Shown one piece after another: positions 10,416 through 22,862 of a stretch of DNA of 64,000 nt (its first letter is position 1; each line of letters begins with the position of its first letter). The position numbers were made by a program, and so were the translations under genes. The notes beneath the pieces were generated by a model. It did not search any database. It saw nothing but the letters and a program-made list of their open reading frames with translations, and was not told the DNA's origin. Source of the DNA: Bilabrum cf. latius (Eukaryota; Bigyra: Bicosoecida; Bigyra; Bicosoecida); NCBI GenBank assembly GCA_965178125.1, contig OZ237740.1, forward strand, positions 124,001-188,000, written 5' to 3'.

Positions 10416-13400
10416 ATGGCACATGGCGAAGGAGACGACCAGGATTACTTTGATACCATCCACGGTCATTCATCACTTGGTGTGGGCGCTTCCGACGATC
10501 CCGATGCTCACATGCACGCCGATCGCGGCCGGCACGCCACGATGGCAGAAGCACGAGCCCGCCAGGCTGAAGTAGAGGGCATTTAGCGGGCGCTGATGAT
10601 ACGCGAGAACATGACCCAGGAAAATCCCCGGGACGCGATGGGACGATGTAAGACACAGCGCGGAATTCGCACGCAAGAAGAACTCAAGAACAGCTCAGGT
10701 AGCCGCCCATGCGACTGATCCTGCACCCCCTGCACTACCCCAGGCAGCTCTGCAGCCGCGCCGCACGCACCAATCGCGCAGTTTATGAGAATGCGCTCAT
10801 CTATTCACTGCAGCTATGCCCATTGGGCTGAGCCAGCGCCCCGATGCCGGGGCCGGCGCCAGCATGGCCGCGCTGTCTGGGCATGGTGGCACGGGCGGCC
10901 TCTCCGATGACGAGGTGGACGGCGAGGAGACAACAGCAAGGAGAGAACGAGGATACGAACGCCATGAACGGTCCTCGTCGCGCGGCGAACCGGGGTCCCC
11001 GCCTAGGCACCTGTCCCCTCCCTTGCACGGGGGCAGCCCATCCACCGGTGGTCTCCGGGGGGAACAGCGGCGCAGGAGCAGCGGTGGCGTTTCGGGCGGC
11101 GCTAGCAGCGGCGGGAATCGAGCCCGCGCGCCGTCCACGGATCTGGACCAGTTCGCGAGGAGCGTGGCGGCCACGGCCCACGGTGTCGAGCTCCCGCCCT
11201 TCCAGTCGGGTGCATCGCACGATGGTGGTGGGGTGGAGCACGGGCCGGTGGCCAACGCGGCGCTGCGTGCACTCGGGGTCCGCTACGATGCACTGCATGG
11301 CGGTGCGGGAGGCAGGGGCCCGCCCGCGCTCTCTCGCAGCAGGACGGCCCAGGACTGGGACCACCACCCCTTGCAGCGGAACCAGCAGGGCGCGGCGCCG
11401 CAGGACGGCGGGCCAGTGGGAAGCGGTGACCAGCAGGAGGCAGCACGCATGAGGGGGCTCCTGTCCCCCAGCGATGGCGCCCAGGAGGGCCACACCGGGC
11501 GAGAGCAGGGGCAGGGGCACAAAGCCTAGATCTAGGGGCACTCCCCCCCTGCCGGCCTGGGCGGAGAGGAGGGAGGACCTGAGGGAGCAACCCAGGGAAC
11601 AACGCATGCATCCGAGCGATCCCCGGACCTCTCTCCGGTGGGGCAATAGGGCCACGCCGCCGCCGACGGTGGCCAGGCCGGTGTGACGAGTGGGGATGGC
11701 GGCACGTTCGGGGCGCGCAGCCAGAGCGACGTCGGGCTTTCGACAGCCGGGAGCAAGGACCGGAACCGGGAGGGAGGGCGCCGCGCGATCGGAAGCAAGG
11801 TTCCGCTTGGCCCCACGGTCGGCTGGGCTCCTTTGGGCGACGGCAGGGAGCAGGATATCGGCTCCGGATTGTCGCCCGGCGGGGTCGATACGGGCGGAGG
11901 GATCGTGGGATCGCAGTCGATGGGCAGGCTTGCGCGGCGCCGGAACGGTTCCGTTTCGGGCCTGTCCACGAGCTCGGGGCGGGGCCAGCACCCGCATGTG
12001 TCTGCGGCCACCGGGCTGCCCCCGCGGTTGCGCCGCCGCAGCATCGATTCAGACATGGCAGCTCGCTCTCGGGCACGGCTGGAGTTGGCAAAGCTCGAGC
12101 AGCAGCAGCAGCAGCAGCAGGGAGGGGGAGGGGCAGGGGACCGAGACGCCGGCATGGAAGCCATCTCGACGCCGGCCCCCCGCAGGGAACAAGGATCCGT
12201 GGGCAGGGAACACGGATCCGTGGGCAGGGAACACGGAGGCGAGGGAATCGGGCTGATGATCGACGGCTCCGACTCAGGCGGTTCGAGGACTCCGCACAGT
12301 CGCCGCGCGGACCGCCTGCCGTTTGGAGTCGCGACCGGGCTGGCCGAGCTGGCTGGGGCCTCGAGCGCATCCCAGGGCAGGGCTCGGTCACGCGCGGGCG
12401 ATGAATACCCAGTCGATTCCATGACTCCTAGCAGCGCCTCGAGCGGCGGTAGGCAGCGCGGCGGTCGGCCGTGGGTGTCTCCGGAGGCCAGGCCCAGGGC
12501 CCCGGAGCCCACTTCCCCCCTACGGTCCACATCCGGTATGGCTGCCGTGTCTCGCGCCAGCCAAGTCTCCCTGGAACCGGAGGCCGAGGGAACAATGGCA
12601 GCGTCTCTGCCTCACGCCCAAGGGGGCGCGACTGATTCGAAGGGGGGGGGGCACGGGGTGTCGGTCACGGCTCGACGCAGGGCAGCCGACATTTCGAGCA
12701 TCCCAGCCGAGGGTGCCGTGATGATTGACCCGGAGCCGAGCGCAGGCGACGCTCGCAGTGGCCGCGGCGCGGCAGGCGGGGTCGGTGAGGACGACGACAT
12801 CGACATCGACAGCGACTCAGCGCAGGGCCGTGGCGGCGACTGGCGCGCACGGGGTGGCAAGCCGCGCTGGTTCGAAATGTCCGGGGCGTTCCAGCGAATT
12901 CTCATCAGCGGATCGGAATACCTGGACGACGAGGAGCGCAAGGTGTGCGCGATGCTGCGGTATGCCCTGGAGCTGAGAAGGAAGCGCGTCTGGAGGAGAC
13001 CCCTCAGGGACTGGGGCTCGTTGAAGCCCGAGCAGTTCGAGCAGCACTTCAGGCTAGAACAGAAGAAGGAGCGCTTCGCGAGACAGGCTTACTTCCGGGG
13101 AACGGGGGCGCGGCACGCAGATAGGAGAGAGGACGAGTTCCACGCGCACGCGGGGTCACCCGTGGTGCAGTCGGCTCATGCGGTAACACAGGCCAAGAGC
13201 AAGGCCAAGGGCAAGGGCGATGATGCCAGCGCTGCTCTCGTTAAGGCGGAGGGAACACCTCAGGGAACAAGTCTTGAGCCAGGGGCGCGAAGCCCCGAGG
13301 CCATGCAGCTTGGGCCTCCCGCGAAGGCACCACCGTCCTCGTTGGCCGTCAAGGTGGGCAAAGGCGGAGAGGCGGACCAACGCGAGGATCCTGGGCCCCC

Positions 13401-16400
13401 GCTTAAGCTGGAGAGAGGCGACACGATTGGAATGAGCTACATTCCGAGGGACACGGAATCTCCGCCGGGTCGGATCGGGTCGGGCTCACCGCCTCGCGTG
13501 GTGGCAAGTGCGTCGAGCGGCGAGGCAGGGCAGGACACCAGCGGGGGTATTTAGCACGGTGAGTCGGCCAAGTCTCTCGCCAACAGCACGAGCAAGTACT
13601 TCTACAAGTCGCGACAGAACCCCCCCTTCAAGCCGTTCGACGTCGAAGTGCCGGGGCCTGTCCCCATTGTGGCCCGATGGAGGCGGGGCGTGCTCGCTCT
13701 GTTCTCTGCCGGGGAGGTGTCCCGCGCCGGGGTAGAGGAGTCAAACGGGCGCTGGTGGGTAGGGTCCACCTGGGAGGAGGAACAGGCGGAGAAGAAGCGG
13801 AGAGAAGATCAGGAGAAGGCCGACAAGGAGCGCGCCGAACAGGAGCAGGAGCAGGAGCAGGTGGCGAGCGCCGCCGGTGCAGGTTCGGGTGCGCTTAAGG
13901 GAAACTCGCAGGGTGGTCCAGGAGGGGGTGTTATATTGGCAGCGCGCAGCGGTAAATCGACGAGGCAATCGGCGGGCCAAGCAGCCGGCGTGCAATCGGC
14001 TGCGCGCGCTGTGGCAGTCTCGCGAGACCATGGCAGCGGAGGTAGCGGATATGCCGACCGGCATGACTCCATGGACCGAGTGGTCGGGTCTTCCAGAGAA
14101 CAAAGTGGTGAACTGTTGGGCCCGGTACCCCACGCGGCCACCCGAGTCGCTACCCCGAAGCACCGGCACCACGGGGCCCTGGACGCACCCGGGACGGAAG
14201 GTGCGACGCACGGCATGGGCGTGGGTGTCGAGGGCCGGGCGCCAGCTCACGCGACCTCTGACGGAACCGAAGCGCAGTCGGTGGAAAATTCATCGAACGG
14301 CCAGGGCAGTGTGGGCCAGCTTCGAGAATTCCTTCCCGTAGTGGACCACACGCCGTCCAAGCCGCACACCGAGGAGCCTGCCGGCATCGACAACGACGAG
14401 CCACCCATTTGGCCAGTGGACGATCTTGCCGAGTACCTCGAGGACTACAACGCGGTGGTGAGCATGCTGCATCGCGCCGACTGTAACAGCTTCGCCTACC
14501 GCAGGCTGCAGCTGCTGGAAGCGAGGTATGGTCTGCACAGGCAGCTGAACAGGAGGAGGGAGGAGCTCGAGGCGCAGGCCACGCCGCATCGCGACATGTA
14601 CAACACGCGCCGAGTGGACACGCACGTTCACCACAGCGCGTGCATGACGCAGAAACACCTGCTGCGGTTCATTAAGTCGAAGCTCAGGCGCTGCCCCGAC
14701 GACATTGTTCATAAGGACAAGGCCAAGGGAGAGTAGACGCTGGCTCAGGTGTTTGACAGCCTGCGCATGACAGCCTATGACCTTAACATCAACACCATGA
14801 ACATGCACGCGGGGGAGAGGTGAGTTTGGACTGTTTTTATCAGCATGATTGTGTTTGTGAAGTCGCTGGGCCGCGCCTGCAGCTGCATGGATGTCGATGC
14901 CTCCGCATGGTGCGTTCTCGCCGCCACGGTGCACCACCCGTCTCGTTTCCCATGCCCAACCTCTTCCATGCAGCACGATGCGTCGCTTTGACAGATTCAA
15001 CGCCAAGTACAATCCCCTGGGTCAGAGCGTGCTGCGGACGGTGTTCCTCAAGACGCACAACCACATCAGCGGCAGGTATCTAGCAGAGGTGACCAAAGAG
15101 GTCATGGGAGACCTGAGGGAGAACAAGTACTCGCTGGTTGAGTGGAGGCTCAGCGTATATGGCAGGGACAGGCACGAGTGGAATCGGCTGGCTCGCTGGG
15201 TAACCAAGAACAAGCTGGCCAGCCCCGAGATCCGGTGGATGATCCAGGTCCCTCGGCTCTACTCGATTTACCACAAGGCGGGGATGGTGCGCTGCTTCCA
15301 GGACATGATGACGAACCTCTTCGAGCCCTTGTTCCGGGTCACCATTGACCCGAGCTGGGACCCGGAGCTCCACAAGTTTCTGAACCTGGTGACTGGGTTC
15401 GATTCAGTGGACGACGAGAGCAAGCACGAGGGCGGCAGGGACGCGGAAGTACCGCTGCCAGAGGACTGGGACTCGCCGCACGACCCTCCGTACTACTACT
15501 AGATGCACTTCCTCGCGGCCAATCTAAAGTCGCTGAACCTGCTGCGGAGAGCGAGGGGGCTGAGGGAGTTCTCGTTCCGGCCACACTGCGGCGAGGCCGG
15601 TGACATCGACCACCTGGCTGCTTGCCTGCTCACAGCAGAGAGCATCAACCACGGGATCAATCTTCGGCACCTTCCCGCCATGGAGTACGTCTACTACCTG
15701 GCCCAGATTGGACTCAGCGTGTCGCCTCTGTCCAACCACAGGCTGTTTGTGGACTATAGGTCCTCGCCGTTCCTCGGTTTTCTGCGGCGGGGTCACAATG
15801 TGACTCTTAGCTCTGATGACCCGCTGATCCTGCACTTCACGCGGGACTCCCTCCTGGAGGAGTACGTTATCGCCGCGCAAGTGTGGAAACTGAGTCCACC
15901 CGAAGTAGCGGAGATTATGCGCAACTCTCTAAGGATCTCTGGGTACGAGGAGCCTTACAAGCGGCACTGGCAGGGGCCGGCCCACGTGGCCCCCGGCCCA
16001 CGCGGAAACGACATCTTCCGAACGAACGTTCCTTAGGTTCGCTTGCAGTTCCGGTATGAGCTGTTGCAGGCAGAGCGTCAGGTTGTCGCGAAGGGAGCCT
16101 CCCTTGCCATCGGCTGCAGCGAGGACGAGCTCGAGCCCGTGGTGGACGAGGAGGACCACGACCCGTGGCTGGAGGACTTCCAGGACTGCTGTGTGACGAG
16201 TGACCATGTGACGAGTGAGAGCCAGCTAGATCCCCTTGTGCGCGCCTACGAGGACGAGGCTCACAGGCTGGAGCGGAGAACAGCGGCAGGGGCAGGGGCC
16301 CAGCCCGGGTCTGCTCCATCAAGCCTGGACCTGCCCCGGCACCTGAGGCACACCTACGGGGACGAGGGCGGGGTGGTGGTGGAATTGAGCCATGCGGGAC

Positions 16401-16906
16401 GGGACGACCCGGCGTTTTGGGGCTGGCTGCGGCGCCGCGACGTGTTCCGCAAGAGGAGGCGGCAGGAGAGGCTCCTCGAGGCCAAGCTGCGGCGGGAGGT
16501 GACCCCATCGAGCGGGGGCTCGGCCCGGGGAATGCTCCTGGGAGACCCCAGGCTGGGGGGCGTGGGGAACACATCCGACGTAAGCGAGTTCGGGGCCGCA
16601 CAGATGGGTAAGGCGGTTGCAACCGGCTCGCAACCGGGCGCCGCTGCGGGGGGCGACGCAGCGTCTGCCGCTGCCGTTGCAGCCGCGATGAAACTGGATT
16701 CCGAGTCCGGGACGGGCGGGCTGGGCCTGAGCGCATCGGATCTGGGGCCCATTCCCGGGGCCGGGGGGGCGGTTCCTCCTGACGTCACAGAGGAGGATGA
16801 TCCGATCCTGCGGAGGGTGTCCGGAGGAACGCCCCAACAGGCCCGCCGGTCTGCCCAGATCGGCAGCATCCAGCTGAGGCAGGGCCCGCAGGTGCGCGAG
16901 ACGTAA
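10416..16906 (+). CDS. AMPD: AMP deaminase with very long disordered N terminus
   Basis: This enzyme converts AMP to IMP and ammonia. Exons are 10416-10698, 10814-14819 and 14974-16906, with GT-AG introns whose phases agree; 2073 residues. The catalytic domain begins near 14590. It has VDTHVHHSACMTQKHLL (HxH zinc ligands), KDKAKGE, FDRFNAKYNPLG, the DDESKHE region, RPHCGEAGDIDH, YYLAQIGLSVSPLSN and LSSDDPLILHFT, all diagnostic of the family. The first ~1350 residues are low-complexity, with a poly-Gln run near 12101. Eight in-frame TAGs are read as Gln (10584, 11527, 11533, 11647, 13552, 14734, 15500, 16034). The last three fall inside conserved catalytic-domain blocks; homologs have variable residues, often Tyr, at 15500 and polar residues at 16034. 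TAA ends the gene. The N terminus is far longer than in animal or plant enzymes. Confidence 0.93.
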
Positions 16907-17220
16907 TGAGAATTGGTGTACCAATTGGCCCTTGTGGGACGTGGTGCGGCGAGAGCGCGGACAGGACAGGAGAGGATGGTCTCAGGCGACCCTTCGCCTT
17001 TGAGGCCGGGCGGGGCCAGGTTTTGTCGCGCGCAGCCTCTACTGGTCTGCGGCCGTTGCTCCGCTGCTCGATGAAGTTTGAACGATTTGCAGATGAAAAC
17101 GGATACTGAAAAGGCAGTGATTTTGTGCGGCGGAAAGGAACGCCAGGCGAACCTTCGCGATTCAATAGAACCTTCGTTACAGCGAACTTCGCGAAGGCCG
17201 ACCATTTTCGGCAAGAATCG
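16907..17220. other. Spacer between AMPD and the MA3 gene
   Basis: This 314-bp spacer sits between two genes on the same strand. It holds the AMPD 3' flank and the MA3 promoter. One copy of the recurrent GCGAACCTTCGC word lies near 17149. No other feature was recognised. Confidence 0.5.
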
Positions 17221-18689
17221 ATTGGGATGTCGTCAACGAAGGACAAGCTCATGAAGGAACTCGCAGCGGAGGATAAGGTAGTATTTAAGAAGGAAAAGCT
17301 GGGTAGCCGATCAAGGGCTGGTGACATCCTGGGTGGTGCCATGGATTACTCTGAAGAGCGTGCAGCACAGGTAAGCCCTTGGGCCTATCTTGCGTGCGCT
17401 TGATTTGCCAGGTTACTCCATCCGCGAATTAAACTGCGTCGCTCCTATCCATTGATTCCGCCGCGTTGCAGCCGGAGGACGAGATGTACGACGAATCGAA
17501 CGTCGCAACCAGGGAGGAGATCCAAGCTGATATTGCTAGAGGCCTTGGGATCTCCACTGGAGACTCCGATGCAAAGAAAGCGTTGAGTGGTGCCGAAGGT
17601 GTTGCAAAGTACATCAAGTCGCACGGGGGTCACGAGCCTGGGAGCGACTACATGGCAACTGGAGGGGCGGAGGACTGGTCGCAGCCCATGTCGGTGGAGG
17701 AACGGGAGGTTCGGGCCGCGGCACGCGCCGCCCGAAAAACGGTGATCACGCTCCCGACGTACAAGAAGGCCGTCCGCGGGTTGCTGCGTGACCTCATGGC
17801 CTCGGAGGACCTCGAGGATTTCTGCGTGTCTGTCGAGCAGCTGCACGCGCCCATCTTCGCGTGGGAGCTGGTGAAGCGGGCGGTGATCATGGCGACCGGG
17901 GGACGCTAGTCCTTCCGGGAAACCGTGAGCAGCCTGCTCGCCTACGGTGTCGGTCGCATCTTCTCGCGGAAGGCCGTGGAGCAAGGGTTCGAGCGGGCAC
18001 TGGAGCAGATCGAGGACATCAAGCTTGACGTGCCCGATGCCGAACACGTGCTAGGAACGTTCCTTGCCCGGGCCGTGGTGGACGAGGTCTTGCCCCCCGC
18101 GTTCCTCGTCAACCCCGTCCCCGTGGCACTCAGCGCCCCAGCGCTCGACCACGCCAGGAAGCTGCTCTCTGCCGAGGGTGCCGCTCTGGCGCTCGAGATG
18201 GCGTGGGGATCCGGAGCCGCCCGTGACGTGCCCAGTCTCAAGAAGCAGATCCGGCTGGCCATCGAGGAGCTGTTTGATTCCAGGGACGTCACGGAAGCCG
18301 AGAAGTGCCTCTCGGACCTCAAGACGCCTCACTTTCTGCACGAGGCGGTGAAGCGAGCGTTCGTTCTTTCCGCGGACAAGGGCGAAGAGGAAAGGGAAGC
18401 TGCCATGCAGTTGCTTTGTTCCCTGTCAAAGCACGGCGTGCTGAGCTACGGGCAGGCGAAGATGGGCTTCGAGCGGATCGCCGAGGCGCTCGATGACATC
18501 CGGCTGGATGCGCCTCATGCGCCCGTGCTCTTCCAGCGGTTCGTCAAGCGAGCAAGGGAGGACGACGTGATTGAGAAAGGAACTCCCGCTTTCGCCGGAG
18601 AGAAGCCGGAGGGCGATGGCAGTGGCGATGCAGCCGCTTCCACCGGTGCTGCCACCGGTGCTGCTGCATCTGGCGAAGGTAGCAGTTGA
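17221..18689 (+). CDS. Tandem MA3-domain protein (PDCD4/MRF-like)
   Basis: This protein has two MA3 domains, the helical fold used by PDCD4 and plant MRF proteins to bind eIF4A and restrain translation initiation; 455 residues. Exon 1 is 17221-17370 and exon 2 is 17472-18689, with a 101-bp GT-AG intron. The N terminus is polar (DYSEERAAQ, then PEDEMYDESN). MA3-1 spans about residues 140-260 (YKKAVRGLLRDLMASEDLED, WELVKRAVIMA, LEQIEDIKLDVPDAEHVL). MA3-2 spans about residues 310-430 (IEELFDSRDVTEAEKCLSDL, FLHEAVKRAFVLSAD, LDDIRLDAPHAPVLFQRFV). One TAG (17907-17909), read as Gln, lies inside MA3-1, so the standard code would cut the first domain in half. It ends in TGA. Cytosolic translational control is inferred from the family. 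Confidence 0.85.
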
Positions 18690-19021
18690 TTTTGCACAGC
18701 TTGGCCTAGTCTGTATAGGGATACACATTTGTACCTTTTGGATGCATGCCAAGTGCATGCGCTGGAAATTGCGATCAATAGTTTGCTGTGCTGTGCTGTG
18801 TGGTAGGCCGCAGCACCGTCGGAAGGACAGCGTTGGTTTTCGATGCTAGAGCCGTTCGCATTGCATCATCATCAATATTTGACTCAATCAAACGAAACCG
18901 AAACCCCAAAGTCCTAGTATTCACGATGCTGTGCAAGAAACGCAGCTGTGCGCGGCTGTTGCAGTTGCAGTCGGCAGCCTGGTGCAAAATCCCGTGCCTC
19001 TCGAACGGAACCTCCTTACAC
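18690..19021. other. Spacer after the MA3 gene
   Basis: This 332-bp convergent spacer lies between the MA3 gene and the 3' end of the HSP20 gene. It is AT-richer than the genes. No gene or recognisable site was found. Confidence 0.5.
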
Positions 19022-22000
19022 TCACAGGATGGGCACTTCGTGCTCGGTATCTGAAGCACCTTGGATCTTCTTCACCCGAAGAGTAAGCACTCCATTCTCG
19101 AGTTTGGCTTCCACAGAACCCTCGTCGGCATCCTCCGGCAGCGCAATCGTGCGCTGCACCATGCCGTAGGACCGCTCGTGGTCGGCGCCGCGCCCAGGCA
19201 GCGGCGACGGGACCGATTTAAGTGCACGCAACTATTTCGGGGCTCTGGCCAAATCTGGAACCGCCCATTATCTCGGGTAATTTTGGTACAACGTGATAAT
19301 TAGTCCTATTAAATGATTCAATATGATAGTATCGTGTGATATTGGCTGTGGAAAATCCTGTTAGACATCGTGATGCGCACCAGTGATACCATGAAGGGTC
19401 AGTACTCCCTGTTGCTTGGGTGCGGCTACAGACGTACACAAAGAGGGTTTTTGATCAAAACGCCTAGAATCGCACCCAAATCCAAGTAGCCATCGACTGT
19501 GATATTATCTGGAAAACGTTTTTGGTTAGCGTCGTGCCAGGCCTTGCCAAAGGCAATATCGCACTGCCCTGTCCGGGACATACATCCCCTGATTACAGGG
19601 CTCATAGGAGTTACTGCGCAAAATTGAGCCCGCAAATGTGTATTTGGATTTCATTTACATCCATTGTACCGGTATGCGTTAAATTGATCTCGTGCCGAAC
19701 CGCCGGAACCGCACTGGCGCGGCTGGGCTTCGTTCGAGCCGAACCAAAACGCCCCCTTCGAGCGCATGTCAGCCCGTAGAACCCCGTGACGGCTGAAGAC
19801 GAAACCTCGAGACTACCCTCCCGGACCGCGTTGTCGCCGTTGCTATCTGCAATCCCTGCTCCTGTGCCTGCTCGGCTGCGTCCTGCGCTTCCTGGTCCCC
19901 CAGCTCGTCTTCCTGTTCCTTCAGGTCGTCTTCGCCATCGCTGCCGCAGCGTTCAACCCCTTTCTTGTGCATGCCTGACCGCAACCGTTTGCGTTTACTC
20001 CCTGCCGTGATGCTTGAGACCGCGCTTGGCTCGCCTGCTCCTCCCCCCCGCCCAGCGCTGCTTCTTCAATGTCTGCAGCCCGCCCTTTGCCCCCGCTTTT
20101 GGTCTTGCTCTTGCTCACGCCCTTCCACCCCCATGCCTTCTTGTCAGCGACGACAAATAGAAACGGCTCCAGGGACAGCTCCATCCAGCGTTCTCTACGA
20201 CAGCCTCCAGCAAGTCTCCTCCAGCCAAACCGGAACAACCGCGAGGCCAGGTCCAGGATCTGATGCTCTCCCGCTTCTCTCTGTACTCGATCAGCAAAAT
20301 AGCGTCTCGGGCAGCATTCTTAGGCTCTGGCACCCCACTAGCGAACCGTCTCTCTCGGTTGGCCAGGATCCACAGCACTGCATGCCAACGCTGCACCAAC
20401 GACCCCACCGAGCAGGGCCGCGCAACCCTGGATCGAGCGACCTTCGCCGCTGGTTGGGCGAGGCTCTCCGCCAGAAAGTGAGCATACCGTTGCCATTGCT
20501 CGGCGCAGACGCTGGGCCGCCAGTCGCCTCACCTCGCATTCTGCCTCGCCACGGGCGCAGCACGAGCACCTCAGGTCGCCCTGGATCCCCTGCCACCCGG
20601 CCCGGTGGTCCAGGTCCCGGAGCCGACCGCGCGGTGCCACAGCTCAACAGCTGCTTTCTAGTTCTCACTGCATTATTTAGATGCCTCATACTTTCCTTGG
20701 ATGTGTCGCATAGCTGCAGAACGAGCGATGAAGTAGCCCCGGTCGCACATGCAGAGGCTGCCGCAGATATGCCACCAAGCTATAGATGAACTCCTGCAAG
20801 CGCCAATGCCACATTTTTAGGTGTCCAGCTAGTGATACAGACTTACAGGACACGAAGGTATGCAGAGGTAGGCCTCTTGCCGCGCACGTCCGACAGTGCA
20901 GCGGCCGCCAGAGACACTGCGACTGCGTATGCGACTGCGCATCGAGCCTCCTCAAGGTAATTTTGCTGCTGCTAGACAATTGCCTCCTCCTTCAGCTTAT
21001 ACTAGCGTTGCTACGTCCGTGAATCCAGTTTTAGAGGCTGACAGTCCAAACCTAAGGACCTGTCCGGTTGGCCTACTCGATCTCTTGCCTTGATCGAGGT
21101 GGATTACATCTGCGAAACTCATTGGAACAGAGCCGTAGCACGTAATCTACAAATAATTTAAAGATAGCGCCATCAACGTCGCCAAATATGCATATTTATC
21201 GATCATATCGACCAAAACCTGTCCAGCATACCCCCACCTTTGAAGCCCGTTTGCAAAAATACGTCATCTTGAATTTTGCTCAAAATCCATCGAACGGAAG
21301 GAAACCATACGAAGTTACAGTACACGGACGGAGAAAGTGTGCAATTGGATCGTGGGCACGCCAAGACTCCATGAGGAGACCCTCATTCGGCTCCCACAAT
21401 CAGCACAGCGCCCATATACACTCAAGGAAGACACAAATTGCACGAAACGCTGTATATTCCAATTTAAATCATAGATTTCTACGCAAAACATAGAGAAACC
21501 AATGCGAAAGCTGCCCAGGTACTGATTTCGGCTCAGCCAGGAAGCTCGCTCGGGAGTGGTACACATACTACCCGATGCACCATCCATTTTTCAACATCCG
21601 ACAAAAATAACCCGACGAAATGATAGAATGTACAACTCGGTCTGACATAAAAATGGCGGTTTTTGAGATATTGCCTCAATCTCGAGAAAATCGCGATTGA
21701 GTGCCAGGCGAGCAGCGCCTCACTTTGTCGGACGGGCCAGTGGAGCTACTTGCCGGATCCATGACCTCGGATCCAGCGCACCAATCGAATAAAGTAATCA
21801 ATGCAATCCTATTGACATACTCTCGAAATAATTCATTCAGTGGGAGCAGAGGAAAGTGGCCGCAAAAAATCCGGAACCCTCTCCCGTCGCCGCTGCCTGG
21901 GCGCGGCGCCGACCATCGACGCGGTGAAACACCGGTTTCTGCACCGCCATAGCACCCTCCTTGGGGGCCCCTTTGACCGCGCTGTCCCCGGGCGCCCCGT

Positions 22001-22862
22001 TGCTTCCATTGGCCCCGGCCTCCGCATGCTCACCCTCGCCAGGCAAGTGCTCGCCCCCATCGTGCTCGGGGCTGCTCTCGCAGTGCTCCTCTCGCTGCAC
22101 CGTGATGGTCAGCGAACCGTCCCGAACCTTCACCTTGATCTCCTCCTTCCGTGCGCCGGGCACATCTGCCTTCACCACGTACTTGTCGCCCTCCTCGGCG
22201 ATGTCGAGCGCGATCCGTTGGGGGACCAGAGGCTGTGACGAAGCTGAGGATGAAGAAAGCAGAGAGAACGGGTCCCACCGGCGAGCACTCGTCACAGCCC
22301 ACGGGTCGCCGTCCTCTCCCGGGTCTTGGCCCCGGCCCACCGCAGGTGACGCGTCGTCCTGAAGCTCTGCGTGTCTACGTCCACCTCCGCCCCTGCCACC
22401 GCCTCTACGACGTTGGGGTCGGAAGAAGGAGTCGTCTTCCAGCAGCCAGCGCCCGGGACCGAACCCCGATCCGCGACGGAAGAAAGAAGACGGTCCCCTT
22501 GAGCCCATGGACCAGTCTCCGAAGGCGTGCTGCATGCGCCGGTCCATTTCCCTGTGTGCTTCTTCCATGAACCCTTCCATCTCGCGGAACATGGGCGCGG
22601 CCGGGTGCCACGCGTCGATCCCCCTCCCGGCCCGACGACGGCGCTGGCGGGGCTGAGGGAGTTCTGAGTCCAGATCTGCGCCGCTGATTGCTTCTTTGGA
22701 TCTGTTTGTAGTTTGATGTGCGCGTGTGGTGGGGTCTCGCTCACCAGCAGAGCTCCCTTCGCCGCTGGTTGGAGCAGCCGCTCGAGTTTCCTCGGTTTTC
22801 TGAGCGACGTTCGCGATGATTGGTGTACCCGAAAGGCCCATGGCACCGATTCGGCGTGTCAT
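19022..22862 (-). CDS. HSP20: Small heat-shock protein (HSP20), interrupted by an inserted element
   Basis: This is an alpha-crystallin-domain chaperone. The 5' part (22862 to 21916) begins MTRRIGAMGL, has an Arg/Gly-rich N-terminal region, then IALDIAEEGDKYVVKADVPG and KEEIKVKVRDGSLTITV, and reaches KPVFHRV. The 3' part (19175 to 19022) begins inside ERSYGMVQRTIALPEDAD, continues with KLENGVLTLRVKK and stops at TGA 19022-19024. Between them lies a 2737-bp element with terminal inverted repeats. Removing the element plus one 3-bp target duplication joins the parts in frame, giving FHRVERSYG, the expected core of the family, and a 366-residue protein. As it stands, the 5' ORF reads into the element and stops at 21837. 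I see no ordinary GT-AG pair that would splice it out precisely, so this copy is probably inactivated. Confidence 0.8.
19179..21915. mobile_element. 2.7-kb terminal-inverted-repeat element inserted in HSP20
   Basis: The ends form a perfect 34-bp inverted repeat: 19179-19212 matches the reverse complement of 21882-21915, beginning TGGTCGGCGCCGCGCCCAGG. The direct repeat TCG flanks it on both sides (19176-19178 and 21916-21918), consistent with a 3-bp target-site duplication. The inside is mosaic: AT-rich flanks around a GC-rich core (about 19840-20640). The core has minus-strand frames broken by stops and shifts, with a stretch rich in Lys, Gly and Ser. No intact transposase was recognised. 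It is probably a non-autonomous or decayed DNA transposon. Three-base duplications occur in CACTA and PIF/Harbinger families, but the family cannot be assigned. Confidence 0.85.

Noticed and set aside
19022-19231. A separate small HSP20 gene
   Set aside because: It lacks the first half of the alpha-crystallin domain, and its 5' end coincides with the inverted repeat; it is the 3' part of the split gene.
19965-20789. A 274-codon plus-strand ORF inside the element as a transposase
   Set aside because: Composition is Pro/Ser/Arg-rich with no transposase motif; it looks like a shadow frame of GC-rich DNA.
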